Below, in pieces: positions 43,901 through 58,429 of a DNA stretch of 64,000 bases. The position numbers and the translations under genes were made by a program. Source of the DNA: Bombus terrestris (taxonomy: Eukaryota; Arthropoda; Insecta; Hymenoptera; Apidae); the NCBI RefSeq assembly GCF_910591885.1, contig NW_025963624.1, forward strand, positions 124,001 to 188,000. The letters are read 5' to 3'. How positions within the stretch are numbered: position 1 is the first letter of the stretch; each line of letters opens with the position of its first letter. The notes beneath the pieces were generated by a model that saw only the letters and a list, made by a program, of their open reading frames with translations, ran no database searches and had not been told where the DNA came from.

Positions 43901-44420
43901 ACAACGTGGGACAACGTGGGACAACGTGGGACAACGTGGGACAACGTGGGACAACGTGGGACACCGTTGGACACCGTGGGACACCGTTGGACACCGTTGG
44001 ACATCGTTGGACACCGTGGGACAACGTGGGACAACGTGGGACAACGTGGGACAACGTGGGACAACGTGGGACAACGTGGGACAACGTGGGACAACGTGGG
44101 ACAACGTGGGACAACGTGGGACAACGTGGGACAACGTGGGACAACGTGGGACAACGTGGGACACCGTTGGACAACGTGGGACATCGTTGGACATCGTTGG
44201 ACATCGTTGGACACCGTTGGACACCGTTGGACACCGTTGGACATCGTTGGACACCGTGGGACAACGTGGGACAACGTGGGACAACGTGGGACAACGTGGG
44301 ACAACGTGGGACATCGTGGGACAACGTGGGACAACGTGGGACAACGTGGGACAACGTGGGACAACGTGGGACACCGTTGGACACCGTGGGACACCGTTGG
44401 ACACCGTTGGACATCGTTGG
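43650..44420. repeat. 0.78-kb segment shared with 15,831-16,610
   Basis: gaccacgtgg at 43650, U6 at 43850 and the U2-U1-three-U3 junction at 44160 have exactly the spacing seen at 15831, 16031 and 16341. One U1 fewer follows, so the U2-U4 pair at 44,370 is 27,809 bp from its partner at 16,561. The first 250 bp overlap the end of the 3.8-kb copy B. Confidence 0.78.
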
Positions 44421-45530
44421 ACACCGTGGGACAACGTGGGACAACGTGGGACAACGTGGGACACCGTTGGACATCGTTGGACACCGTGGGACAACGTGGG
44501 ACAACGTGGGACAACGTGGGAGAACGTGGGACAACGTGGGACAACGTGGGACAACGTGGGACAACGTGGGACAACGTGGGACAACGTGGGACATCGTGGG
44601 ACAACGTGGGACAACGTGGGACAACGTGGGACAACGTGGGACACCGTTGGACAACGTGGGACACCGTTGGACATCGTTGGACACCGTGGGACAACGTGGG
44701 ACAACGTGGGACCACGTGGGACAACGTGGGACAACGTGGGACAACGTGGGACAACGTGGGACAACGTGGGACAACGTGGGACAACGTGGGACATCGTGGG
44801 ACAAGGTGGGACAACGTGGGACAACGTGGGACAACGTGGGACAACGTGGGACACCGTTGGACATCGTTGGACACCGTGGGACACCGTGGGACAACGTGGG
44901 ACAACGTGGGACAACGTGGGACAACGTGGGACAACGTGGGAAACCATGGAACAACGTGGGACAACGTGGGACACCGTTGGACATCGTTGGACAACGTGGG
45001 ACAACGTGGGACAACGTGGGACAACGTGGGACAACGTGGGACAACGTGGGACACCGTTGGACACCGTGGGACACCGTTGGACACCGTTGGACATCGTTGG
45101 ACACCGTGGGACAACGTGGGACAACGTGGGACAACGTGGGACAACGTGGGACAACGTGGGACAACGTGGGACAACGTGGGACAACGTGGGACAACGTGGG
45201 ACAACGTGGGACAACGTGGGACAACGTGGGACACCGTTGGACAACGTGGGACACCGTTGGACATCGTTGGACACCGTGGGACAACGTGGGACAACGTGGG
45301 ACAACGTGGGACAACGTGGGACAACGTGGGACACCGTTGGACATCGTTGGACATCGTTGGACATCGTGGGACACCGTTGGACATCGTTGGACATCGTTGG
45401 ACACCGTTGGACACCGTTGGACAACGTGGGACATCGTGGGACAACGTGGGACAACGTGGGACAACGTGGGACAACGTGGGACACCGTTGGACACCGTGGG
45501 ACACCGTTGGACACCGTTGGACACCGTTGG

Positions 45531-45770
45531 ACATCGTTGGACATCGTTGGACATCGTGGGACACCGTTGGACATCGTTGGACATCGTTGGACACCGTTGG
45601 ACATCGTTGGACACCGTTGGACATCGTTGGACATCGTTGGACATCGTGGGACACCGTTGGACATCGTTGGACATCGTTGGACACCGTTGGACATCGTTGG
45701 ACATCGTTGGACATCGTTGGACACCGTTGGACACCGTTGGACACCGTTGGACATCGTTGGACATCGTGGG
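45531..45770. repeat. 240-bp U2/U3 cassette, copy 1
   Basis: Twenty-three units in the order U3 U3 U5 U2 U3 U3 U2 U3 U2 U3 U3 U5 U2 U3 U3 U2 U3 U3 U3 U2 U2 U2 U3, closed here by U5 (45,761). The same order is found at 49,091 and 63,641. It contains no U1, so it lacks GGG tracts except at the two internal U5 units. Confidence 0.85.
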
Positions 45771-46739
45771 ACAACGTGGGACAACGTGGGACAACGTGGG
45801 ACAACGTGGGACAACGTGGGACAACGTGGGACAACGTGGGACAACGTGGGACAACGTGGGACACCGTTGGACATCGCTGGACACCGTTGGACATCGTTGG
45901 ACACCGTGGGACAACGTGGGACAACGTGGGACAACGTGGGACACCGTTGGACACCGTTGGACACCCTTGGACACCGTTGGACATCGTTGGACACCGTGGG
46001 ACAACGTGGGACAACGTGGGACAACGTGGGACATCGTGGGACAACGTGGGACAACGTGGGACAACGTGGGACAACGTTGGACATCGTTGGACACCGTTGG
46101 ACACCGTGGGACAACGTGGGACAACGTGGGACAACGTGGGACAACGTGGGACAACGTGGGACAACGTGGGACAACGTGGGACAACGTGGGACAACGTGGG
46201 ACAACGTGGGACAACGCGGGACAACGTGGGACAACGTGGGACAACGTGGGACAACGTGGGACATCGTGGGACAACGTGGGACAACGTGGGACAACGTGGG
46301 ACAACGTGGGACACCATTGGACATCGTTGGACACCGTGGGACAACGTGGGACAACGTGGGACAACGTGGGACACCGTTGGACACCGTTGGACACCGTTGG
46401 ACACCGTTGGACATCGTTGGACACCGTGGGACAACGTGGGACAACGTGGGAAACCATGGAACAACGTGGGACAACGTGGGACACCGTTGGACATCGTTGT
46501 ACAACGTGGGACAACGTGGGACAACGTGGGACAACGTGGGACAACGTGGGACAACGTGGGACAACGTGGGACAACGTGGGACAACGTGGGACATCGTGGG
46601 ACAACGTGGGACAACGTGGGACAACGTGGGACAACGTGGGACACCGTTGGACAACGTGGGACACCGTTGGACATCGTTGGACACCGTGGGACAACGTGGG
46701 ACAACGTGGGACCACGTGGGACAACGTGGGACAACGTGG

Positions 46740-46990
46740 GACAAAGTTGGACACCGTGGGACACCGTTGGACACCGTTGGACATCGTTGGACACCGTGGG
46801 ACAACGTGGGACAACGTGGGACAACGTGGGACAACGTGGGACAACGTGGGACAACGTGGGACAACGTGGGACAACGTGGGACAACGTGGGACAACGTGGG
46901 ACAACGTGGGACATCGTGGGACAACGTGGGACAACGTGGGACAACGTGGGACAACGTGGGACATCGTTGGACACCGTTGGACATCGTTGG
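46740..46990. repeat. Mosaic stretch with private unit gacaaagttg
   Basis: After a gaccacgtgg unit at 46710 and two U1 units, gacaaagttg occurs once (46740), followed by U4, U2, U2, U3, U4 and a run of U1. The abrupt step from the usual long U1 run after gaccac to a U2/U3 pattern suggests a recombination junction marked by the hybrid unit. Confidence 0.6.
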
Positions 46991-49090
46991 ACACCGTGGG
47001 ACAACGTGGGACAACGTGGGACAACGTGGGACAACGTGGGACAACGTGGGACACCGTTGGACATCGCTGGACACCGTTGGACATCGTTGGACACCGTGGG
47101 ACAACGTGGGACAACGTGGGACAACGTGGGACAACGTGGGACAACGTGGGACAACGTGGGACAACGTGGGACAACGTGGGACAACGTGGGACAACGTGGG
47201 ACAACGTGGGACAACGTGGGACATCGTGGGACAACGTGGGACAACGTGGGACAACGTGGGACAACGTGGGACAACGTGGGACAACGTGGGACAACGTGGG
47301 ACAACGTGGGACAACGTGGGACAACGTGGGACAACGTGGGACAACGTGGGACAACGTGGGACAACGTGGGACAACGTGGGACACCGTTGGACAACGTGGG
47401 ACACCGTTGGACATCGTTGGACACCGTGGGACAACGTGGGACAACGTGGGACCACGTGGGACAACGTGGGACAACGTGGGACAACGTGGGACAACGTGGG
47501 ACAACGTGGGACAACGTGGGACAACGTGGGACATCGTGGGACAACGTGGGACAACGTGGGACAACGTGGGACAACGTGGGACAACGTGGGACACCGTTGG
47601 ACATCGTTGGACACCGTGGGACACCGTGGGACAACGTGGGACAACGTGGGACAACGTGGGACAACGTGGGACAACGTGGGAAACCATGGAACAACGTGGG
47701 ACAACGTGGGACACCGTTGGACATCGTTGGACAACGTGGGACAACGTGGGACAACGTGGGACAACGTGGGACAACGTGGGACAACGTGGGACACCGTTGG
47801 ACACCGTGGGACACCGTTGGACACCGTTGGACATCGTTGGACACCGTGGGACAACGTGGGACAACGTGGGACAACGTGGGACAACGTGGGACAACGTGGG
47901 ACAACGTGGGACAACGTGGGACAACGTGGGACAACGTGGGACACCGTTGGACAACGTGGGACACCGTTGGACATCGTTGGACATCGTTGGACATCGTGGG
48001 ACACCGTGGGACACCGTTGGACACCGTTGGACACCGTTGGACATCGTTGGACATCGTGGGACACCGTTGGACACCGTTGGACACCGTTGGACATCGTTGG
48101 ACACCGTTGGACACCGTTGGACACCGTTGGACATCGTTGGACACCGTGGGACAACGTGGGACAACGTGGGACAACGTGGGACATCGTGGGACAACGTGGG
48201 ACATCGTGGGACAACGTGGGACAACGTGGGACATCGTGGGACAACGTGGGACAACGTGGGACAACGTGGGACAACGTTGGACATCGTTGGACACCGTTGG
48301 ACACCGTGGGACAACGTGGGACAACGTGGGACAACGTGGGACAACGTGGGACACCGTTGGACACCGTGGGACAACGTGGGACAACGTGGGACAACGTGGG
48401 ACAACGTGGGACAACGTGGGACAACGTGGGACAACGTGGGACAACGTGGGACAACGTGGGACAACGTGGGACAACGTGGGACAACGTGGGACACCGTTGG
48501 ACATCGTTGGACACCGTGGGACAACGTGGGACAACGTGGGACAACGTGGGACATCGTGGGACATCGTTGGACATCGCTGGACACCGTTGGACATCGTTGG
48601 ACATCGTTGGACATCGTTGGACACCGTTGGACACCGTTGGACACCGTTGGACATCGTTGGACACCGTGGGACAACGTGGGACAACGTGGGACAACGTGGG
48701 ACAACGTGGGACAACGTGGGACAACGTGGGACATCGTGGGACATCGTTGGACACCGTGGGACAACGTGGGACAACGTGGGACAACGTGGGACACCGTTGG
48801 ACACCGTGGGACACCGTTGGACACCGTTGGACATCGTTGGACACCGTGGGACAACGTGGGACAACGTGGGACAACGTGGGACAACGTGGGACACCGTTGG
48901 ACATCGTTGGACATCGTTGGACATCGTGGGACACCGTTGGACATCGTTGGACATCGTTGGACACCGTTGGACGCCGTTGGACAACGTGGGACATCGTGGG
49001 ACAACGTGGGACAACGTGGGACAACGTGGGACAACGTGGGACACCGTTGGACACCGTGGGACACCGTGGGACACCGTTGGACACCGTTGG

Positions 49091-49330
49091 ACATCGTTGG
49101 ACATCGTTGGACATCGTGGGACACCGTTGGACATCGTTGGACATCGTTGGACACCGTTGGACATCGTTGGACACCGTTGGACATCGTTGGACATCGTTGG
49201 ACATCGTGGGACACCGTTGGACATCGTTGGACATCGTTGGACACCGTTGGACATCGTTGGACATCGTTGGACATCGTTGGACACCGTTGGACACCGTTGG
49301 ACACCGTTGGACATCGTTGGACACCGTGGG
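49091..49330. repeat. 240-bp U2/U3 cassette, copy 2
   Basis: The same 23-unit order as at 45,531, closed by U4 at 49,321. It is followed by units gtcaacgtgg at 49,360 and 49,450, which give reverse-strand stop triplets (tca at 49361 and 49451). Confidence 0.85.
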
Positions 49331-50580
49331 ACAACGTGGGACAACGTGGGACAACGTGGGTCAACGTGGGACAACGTGGGACAACGTGGGACATCGTGGG
49401 ACAACGTGGGACAACGTGGGACAACGTGGGACAACGTGGGACAACGTGGGTCAACGTGGGACAACGTGGGACAACGTGGGACACCGTTGGACATCGCTGG
49501 ACACCGTTGGACATCGTTGGACACCGTGGGACAACGTGGGACAACGTGGGACAACGTGGGACACCGTTGGACACCGTTGGACACCGTTGGACACCGTTGG
49601 ACATCGTTGGACACCGTGGGACAACGTGGGACAACGTGGGACAACGTGGGACATCGTGGGACAACGTGGGACAACGTGGGACAACGTTGGACATCGTTGG
49701 ACACCGTTGGACACCGTGGGACAACGTGGGACAACGTGGGACAACGTGGGACAACGTGGGACAACGTGGGACAACGTGGGACAACGTGGGACAACGTGGG
49801 ACACCGTGGGACAACGTGGGACAACGTGGGACATCGTGGGACAACGTGGGACAACGTGGGACAACGTGGGACAACGTGGGACAACGTGGGACACCGTTGG
49901 ACATCGTTGGACACCGTGGGACAACGTGGGACAACGTGGGACAACGTGGGACACCGTTGGACACCGTTGGACACCGTTGGACACCGTTGGACATCGTTGG
50001 ACACCGTGGGACAACGTGGGACAACGTGGGACAACGTGGGAAACCATGGAACAACGTGGGACAACGTGGGACACCGTTGGACATCGTTGGACAACGTGGG
50101 ACAACGTGGGACAACGTGGGACAACGTGGGACAACGTGGGACAACGTGGGACAACGTGGGACACCGTTGGACACCGCGGGACTCCGTTGGACACCGTTGG
50201 ACATCGTTGGACACCGTGGGACAACGTGGGACAACGTGGGACAACGTGGGACAACGTGGGACAACGTGGGACAACGTGGGACAACGTGGGACAACGTGGG
50301 ACAACGTGGGACAACGTGGGACAACGTGGGACATCGTGGGACAACGTGGGACAACGTGGGACAACGTGGGACAACGTGGGACACCGTTGGACAACGTGGG
50401 ACACCGTTGGACATCGTTGGACACCGTGGGACAACGTGGGACAACGTGGGACCACGTGGGACAACGTGGGACAACGTGGGACAACGTGGGACAACGTGGG
50501 ACAACGTGGGACAACGTGGGACAACGTGGGACAACGTGGGACAACGTGGGACAACGTGGGACACCGTTGGACATCGTTGG

Positions 50581-50880
50581 ACAACGTGGGACAACGTGGG
50601 ACAACGTGGGACAAAGTGGGACAACGTGGGACAACGTGGGACAACGTGGGACAACGTGGGACAACGTGGGACACCGTTGGACAACGTGGGACACCGTTGG
50701 ACATCGTTGGACACCGTGGGACAACGTGGGACAACGTGGGACAACGTGGGACAACGTGGGACAACGTGGGAAACCGTTGGACATCGTTGGACATCGTTGG
50801 ACATCGTTGGACATCGTGGGACACCGTTGGACATCGTTGGACATCGTTGGACAACGTGGGACAACGTGGGACAACGTGGG
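50581..50880. repeat. Mosaic stretch with gacaaagtgg and gaaaccgttg
   Basis: U1 runs here include gacaaagtgg at 50610 and a U2-like unit with a at base 3 (gaaaccgttg, 50770). I found no second copy of either context in the window, so this part is either old and divergent or duplicated from outside. Confidence 0.6.
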
Positions 50881-53800
50881 ACACCGTTGGACATCGTTGG
50901 ACACCGTGGGACAACGTGGGACAACGTGGGACAACGTGGGACAACGTGGGACACCGTTGGACAACGTGGGACACCGTTGGACATCGTTGGACACCGTGGG
51001 ACAACGTGGGACAACGTGGGACCACGTGGGACAACGTGGGACAACGTGGGACAACGTGGGACAACGTGGGACAACGTGGGACAACGTGGGACAACGTGGG
51101 ACAACGTGGGACATCGTGGGACAACGTGGGACAACGTGGGACAACGTGGGACAACGTGGGACACCGTTGGACAACGTGGGACACCGTTGGACACCGTTGG
51201 ACACCGTGGGACAACGTGGGACAACGTGGGACCACGTGGGACAACGTGGGACAACGTGGGACAACGTGGGACAACGTGGGACAACGTGGGACAACGTGGG
51301 ACAACGTGGGACAACGTGGGACAACGTGGGACAACGTGGGACACCGTTGGACATCGTTGGACACCGTGGGACACCGTGGGACAACGTGGGACAACGTGGG
51401 ACAACGTGGGACAACGTGGGAAACCATGGAACAACGTGGGACAACGTGGGACACCGTTGGACATCGTTGGACAACGTGGGACAACGTGGGACAACGTGGG
51501 ACAACGTGGGACAACGTGGGACAACGTGGGACAACGTGGGACACCGTTGGACATCGTTGGACACCGTGGGACACCGTGGGACAACGTGGGACAACGTGGG
51601 ACAACGTGGGACAACGTGGGAAACCATGGAACAACGTGGGACAACGTGGGACACCGTTGGACATCGTTGGACAACGTGGGACAACGTGGGACAACGTGGG
51701 ACAACGTGGGACAACGTGGGACAACGTGGGACACCGTTGGACACCGTGGGACACCGTTGGACACCGTTGGACATCGTTGGACACCGTGGGACAACGTGGG
51801 ACAACGTGGGACAACGTGGGACAACGTGGGACAACGTGGGACAACGTGGGACAACGTGGGACAACGTGGGACAACGTGGGACAACGTGGGACAACGTGGG
51901 ACACCGTTGGACAACGTGGGACACCGTTGGACAACGTGGGACACCGTTGGACATCGTTGGACACCGTGGGACAACGTGGGACAACGTGGGACAACGTGGG
52001 ACAACGTGGGACAACGTGGGACACCGTTGGACATCGTTGGACATCGTTGGACATCGTTGGACATCGTGGGACACCGTTGGACATCGTTGGACATCGTTGG
52101 ACACCGTTGGACATCGTTGGACATCGTTGGACATCGTTGGACACCGTTGGACACCGTTGGACACCGTTGGACATCGTTGGACACCGTGGGACAACGTGGG
52201 ACAACGTGGGACAACGTGGGACAACGTGGGACAACGTGGGACAACGTGGGACATCGTGGGACAACGTGGGACAACGTGGGACAACGTGGGACAACGTGGG
52301 ACAACGTGGGACACCGTTGGACACCGTGGGACACCGTTGGACACCGTTGGACATCGTTGGACACCGTGGGACAACGTGGGACAACGTGGGACAACGTGGG
52401 ACACCGTTGGACATCGTTGGACACCGTGGGACAACGTGGGACAACGTGGGACAACGTGGGAGAACGTGGGACAACGTGGGACAACGTGGGACAACGTGGG
52501 ACAACGTGGGACAACGTGGGACAACGTGGGACATCGTGGGACAACGTGGGACAACGTGGGACAACGTGGGACAACGTGGGACACCGTTGGACAACGTGGG
52601 ACACCGTTGGACATCGTTGGACACCGTGGGACAACGTGGGACAACGTGGGACCACGTGGGACAACGTGGGACATCGTGGGACAACGTGGGACAACGTGGG
52701 ACAACGTGGGACAACGTGGGACAACGTGGGACACCGTTGGACATCGTTGGACACCGTGGGACACCGTGGGACAACGTGGGACAACGTGGGACAACGTGGG
52801 ACAACGTGGGACAACGTGGGAAACCATGGAACAACGTGGGACAACGTGGGACACCGTTGGACATCGTTGGACAACGTGGGACAACGTGGGACAACGTGGG
52901 ACAACGTGGGACAACGTGGGACAACGTGGGACACCGTTGGACACCGTGGGACACCGTTGGACACCGTTCGACATCGTTGGACACCGTGGGACAACGTGGG
53001 ACAACGTGGGACAACGTGGGACAACGTGGGACAACGTGGGACAACGTGGGACAACGTGGGACAACGTGGGACAACGTGGGACAACGTGGGACAACGTGGG
53101 ACAACGTGGGACACCGTTGGACAACGTGGGACACCGTTGGACATCGTTGGACACCGTGGGACAACGTGGGACAACGTGGGACAACGTGGGACAACGTGGG
53201 ACAACGTGGGACACCGTTGGACATCGTTGGACATCGTTGGACATCGTGGGACACCGTTGGACATCGTTGGACATCGTTGGACACCGTTGGACACCGTTGG
53301 ACAACGTGGGACATCGTGGGACAACGTGGGACAACGTGGGACAACGTGGGACAACGTGGGACACCGTTGGACACCGTGGGACACCGTTGGACACCGTTGG
53401 ACACCGTTGGACATCGTTGGACATCGTTGGACATCGTGGGACACCGTTGGACATCGTTGGACATCGTTGGACACCGTGGGACAACGTGGGACAACGTGGG
53501 ACAACGTGGGACAACGTGGGACAACGTGGGACAACGTGGGACAACGTGGGACAACGTGGGACAACGTGGGACAACGTGGGACAACGTGGGACACCGTTGG
53601 ACACCGTTGGACACAATTGGACACCGTTGGACATCGTTGGACACCGTGGGACAACGTGGGACAACGTGGGACAACGTGGGACAACGTGGGACAACGTGGG
53701 ACATCGTGGGACAACGTGGGACAACGTGGGACAACGTGGGACAACGTTGGACATCGTTGGACACCGTTGGACACCGTTGGACACCGTGGGACAACGTGGG

Positions 53801-56800
53801 ACAACGTGGGACAACGTGGGACAACGTGGGACAACGTGGGACAACGTGGGACAACGTGGGACAACGTGGGACAACGTGGGACAACGTGGGACAACGTGGG
53901 ACAACGTGGGACATCGTGGGACAACGTGGGACAACGTGGGACAACGTGGGACAACGTGGGACAACGTGGGACACCGTTGGACATCGTTGGACACCGTGGG
54001 ACAACGTGGGACAACGTGGGACAACGTGGGACACCGTTGGACACCGTTGGACAACGTGGGACACCGTTGGACATCGTTGGACAACGTGGGACAACGTGGG
54101 ACAACGTGGGACAACGTGGGACAACGTGGGACAACGTGGGACAACGTGGGACACCGTTGGACACCGTGGGACACCGTTGGACACCGTTGGACATCGTTGG
54201 ACACCGTGGGACAACGTGGGACAACGTGGGAAACCATGGAACAACGTGGGACAACGTGGGACACCGTTGGACATCGTTGGACAACGTGGGACAACGTGGG
54301 ACAACGTGGGACACCGTTGGACATCGTTGGACAACGTGGGACACCGTTGGACATCGTTGGACACCGTGGGACAACGTGGGACAACGTGGGACCACGTGGG
54401 ACAACGTGGGACAACGTGGGACAACGTGGGACAACGTGGGACAACGTGGGACAACGTGGGACAACGTGGGACATCGTGGGACAACGTGGGACAACGTGGG
54501 ACAACGTGGGACACCGTTGGACAACGTGGGACACCGTTGGACATCGTTGGACACCGTGGGACAACGTGGGACAACGTGGGACCACGTGGGACAACGTGGG
54601 ACACCGTTGGACAACGTGGGACACCGTTGGACATCGTTGGACACCGTGGGACAACGTGGGACAACGTGGGACCACGTGGGACAACGTGGGACAACGTGGG
54701 ACAACGTGGGACAACGTGGGACAACGTGGGACAACGTGGGACAACGTGGGACAACGTGGGACAACGTGGGACAACGTGGGACACCGTTGGACATCGTTGG
54801 ACACCGTGGGACACCGTGGGACAACGTGGGACAACGTGGGACAACGTGGGACAACGTGGGACAACGTGGGACAACGTGGGACAACGTGGGACAACGTGGG
54901 ACAACGTGGGACAACGTGGGACAACGTGGGACAACGTGGGACAACGTGGGACACCGTTGGACATCGTTGGACATCGTTGGACATCGTTGGACATCGTGGG
55001 ACACCGTTGGACATCGTTGGACATCGTTGGACACCGTTGGACATCGTTGGACATCGTTGGACATCGTTGGACACCGTTGGACACCGTTGGACACCGTTGG
55101 ACATCGTTGGACACCGTGGGACAACGTGGGACAACGTGGGACAACGTGGGACAACGTGGGACAACGTGGGACAACGTGGGACATCGTGGGACAACGTGGG
55201 ACAACGTGGGACAACGTGGGACAACGTGGGACAACGTGGGACACCGTTGGACACCGTGGGACACCGTTGGACACCGTTGGACATCGTTGGACACCGTGGG
55301 ACAACGTGGGACAACGTGGGACAACGTGGGACACCGTTGGACATCGTTGGACACCGTGGGACAACGTGGGACAACGTGGGACAACGTGGGACAACGTGGG
55401 ACACCGTTGGACAACGTGGGACACCGTTGGACATCGTTGGACACCGTGGGACAACGTGGGACAACGTGGGACCACGTGGGACAACGTGGGACAACGTGGG
55501 ACAACGTGGGACAACGTGGGACAACGTGGGACAACGTGGGACAACGTGGGACATCGTGGGACAACGTGGGACAACGTGGGACAACGTGGGACACCGTTGG
55601 ACAACGTGGGACACCGTTGGACATCGTTGGACACCGTGGGACAACGTGGGACAACGTGGGACCACGTGGGACAACGTGGGACAACGTGGGACAACGTGGG
55701 ACAACGTGGGACAACGTGGGACAACGTGGGACAACGTGGGACAACGTGGGACAACGTGGGACACCGTTGGACATCGTTGGACACCGTGGGACACCGTGGG
55801 ACAACGTGGGACAACGTGGGACAACGTGGGACAACGTGGGACAACGTGGGAAACCATGGAACAACGTGGGACAACGTGGGACACCGTTGGACATCGTTGG
55901 ACAACGTGGGACAACGTGGGACAACGTGGGACAACGTGGGACAACGTGGGACAACGTGGGACACCGTTGGACACCGTGGGACACCGTTGGACACCGTTGG
56001 ACATCGTTGGACACCGTGGGACAACGTGGGACAACGTGGGACAACGTGGGACAACGTGGGACAACGTGGGACAACGTGGGACAACGTGGGACAACGTGGG
56101 ACAACGTGGGACAACGTGGGACAACGTGGGACAACGTGGGACAACGTGGGACACCGTTGGACAACGTGGGACACCGTTGGACAACGTGGGACACCGTTGG
56201 ACATCGTTGGACACCGTGGGACAACGTGGGACAACGTGGGACAACGTGGGACAACGTGGGACAACGTGGGACACCGTTGGACATCGTTGGACATCGTTGG
56301 ACATCGTTGGACATCGTGGGACACCGTTGGACATCGTTGGACATCGTTGGACACCGTTGGACATCGTTGGACATCGTTGGACATCGTTGGACACCTTTGG
56401 ACACCGTTGGACACCGTTGGACATCGTTGGACACCGTGGGACAACGTGGGACAACGTGGGACAACGTGGGACAACGTGGGACAACGTGGGACAACGTGGG
56501 ACATCGTGGGACAACGTGGGACAACGTGGGACAACGTGGGACAACGTGGGACAACGTGGGACACCGTTGGACACCGTGGGACACCGTTGGACACCGTTGG
56601 ACATCGTTGGACACCGTGGGACAACGTGGGACAACGTGGGACAACGTGGGACACCGTTGGACATCGTTGGACACCGTGGGACAACGTGGGACAACGTGGG
56701 ACAACGTGGGAGAACGTGGGACAACGTGGGACAACGTGGGACAACGTGGGACAACGTGGGACAACGTGGGACAACGTGGGACATCGTGGGACAACGTGGG

Positions 56801-56879
56801 ACAACGTGGGACAACGTGGGACAACGTGGGACACCGTTGGACAACGTGGGACACCGTTGGACATCGTTGGACACCGTGG

Positions 56880-57269
56880 GACAACGTGGGACACCGTGGG
56901 ACCACGTGGGACAACGTGGGACAACGTGGGACAACGTGGGACAACGTGGGACAACGTGGGACAACGTGGGACAACGTGGGACAACGTGGGACAACGTGGG
57001 ACAACGTGGGACAACGTGGGACAACGTGGGACAACGTGGGACACCGTTGGACATCGTTGGACACCGTGGGACACCGTGGGACAACGTGGGACAACGTGGG
57101 ACAACGTGGGACAACGTGGGACAACGTGGGAAACCATGGAACAACGTGGGACAACGTGGGACACCGTTGGACATCGTTGGACAACGTGGGACAACGTGGG
57201 ACAACGTGGGACAACGTGGGACAACGTGGGACAACGTGGGACACCGTTGGACATCGTTGGACACCGTGG
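56880..57269. repeat. 0.39-kb tandem pair, copy 1
   Basis: The gaccacgtgg unit at 56900 is preceded by U4 instead of the U1 found before nearly all other gaccac units, and U6 follows at 57130. The same unusual pairing is at 57,280-57,299 with U6 at 57520, an offset of 390 bp. Confidence 0.8.
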
Positions 57270-57660
57270 GACAACGTGGGACACCGTGGGACCACGTGGG
57301 ACAACGTGGGACAACGTGGGACAACGTGGGACAACGTGGGACAACGTGGGACAACGTGGGACAACGTGGGACATCGTGGGACAACGTGGGACAACGTGGG
57401 ACAACGTGGGACAACGTGGGACAACGTGGGACACCGTTGGACATCGTTGGACACCGTGGGACACCGTGGGACAACGTGGGACAACGTGGGACAACGTGGG
57501 ACAACGTGGGACAACGTGGGAAACCATGGAACAACGTGGGACAACGTGGGACACCGTTGGACATCGTTGGACAACGTGGGACAACGTGGGACAACGTGGG
57601 ACAACGTGGGACAACGTGGGACAACGTGGGACACCGTTGGACACCGTGGGACACCGTTGG
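57270..57660. repeat. 0.39-kb tandem pair, copy 2
   Basis: Repeats 56,880-57,269, with gaccacgtgg at 57290 after U4 and U6 at 57520. It has a U5 at 57,370 that copy 1 lacks. This is the last gaccacgtgg in the window. Confidence 0.8.
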
Positions 57661-57689
57661 ACACCGTTCGACATCGTTGGACACCGTGG

Positions 57690-57869
57690 GACAACGTGGG
57701 ACAACGTGGGACAACGTGGGACAACGTGGGACAACGTGGGACAACGTGGGACAACGTGGGACAACGTGGGACAACGTGGGACAACGTGGGACAACGTGGG
57801 ACAACGTGGGACAACGTGGGACAACGTGGGACAACGTGGGACAACGTGGGACAACGTGGGACAACGTGG
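57690..57869. repeat. Longest homogeneous U1 run noticed (18 units)
   Basis: Eighteen consecutive identical gacaacgtgg units lie between a U4 and the private unit gacacggttg at 57870. Other long runs are 16 units at 59,150-59,309 and 15 at 6,501-6,650 and 47,230-47,379. Pure runs are short compared with the array, so homogenisation works on blocks rather than single units. Confidence 0.85.
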
Positions 57870-58429
57870 GACACGGTTGGACAACGTGGGACACCGTTGG
57901 ACATCGTTGGACACCGTGGGACAACGTGGGACAACGTGGGACAACGTGGGACAACGTGGGACAACGTGGGACACCGTTGGACATCGTTGGACATCGTTGG
58001 ACATCGTGGGACACCGTTGGACATCGTTGGACATCGTTGGACACCGTTGGACACCGTTGGACAACGTGGGACATCGTGGGACAACGTGGGACAACGTGGG
58101 ACAACGTGGGACAACGTGGGACACCGTTGGACACCGTGGGACACCGTTGGACACCGTTGGACACCGTTGGACATCGTTGGACATCGTTGGACATCGTGGG
58201 ACACCGTTGGACATCGTTGGACATCGTTGGACACCGTGGGACATCGTGGGACAACGTGGGACAACGTGGGACAACGTGGGACAACGTGGGACAACGTGGG
58301 ACAACGTGGGACAACGTGGGACAACGTGGGACAACTTGGGACAACGTGGGACACCGTTGGACACCGTTGGACACCGTTGGACACCGTTGGACATCGTTGG
58401 ACACCGTGGGACAACGTGGGACAACGTGG

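Larger units (their letters stand above)
36740..57299. repeat. Zone 2 of gaccacgtgg units (CCACGTGG palindrome)
   Basis: Twenty-two units start at 36740, 38950, 39600, 39840, 40520, 42760, 43410, 43650, 44710, 46710, 47450, 50450, 51020, 51230, 52650, 54390, 54580, 54670, 55470, 55660, 56900 and 57290. None occurs between 15,841 and 36,739, which includes both 8.4-kb copies, or after 57,300. Context is mostly the same as in zone 1. Confidence 0.8.

Noticed and set aside
1331..57299. Annotating CACGTG or ACGTG sites as promoters or enhancers
   Set aside because: There is no gene in reach and the motifs are inherent in the repeat; only a binding hypothesis is justified.
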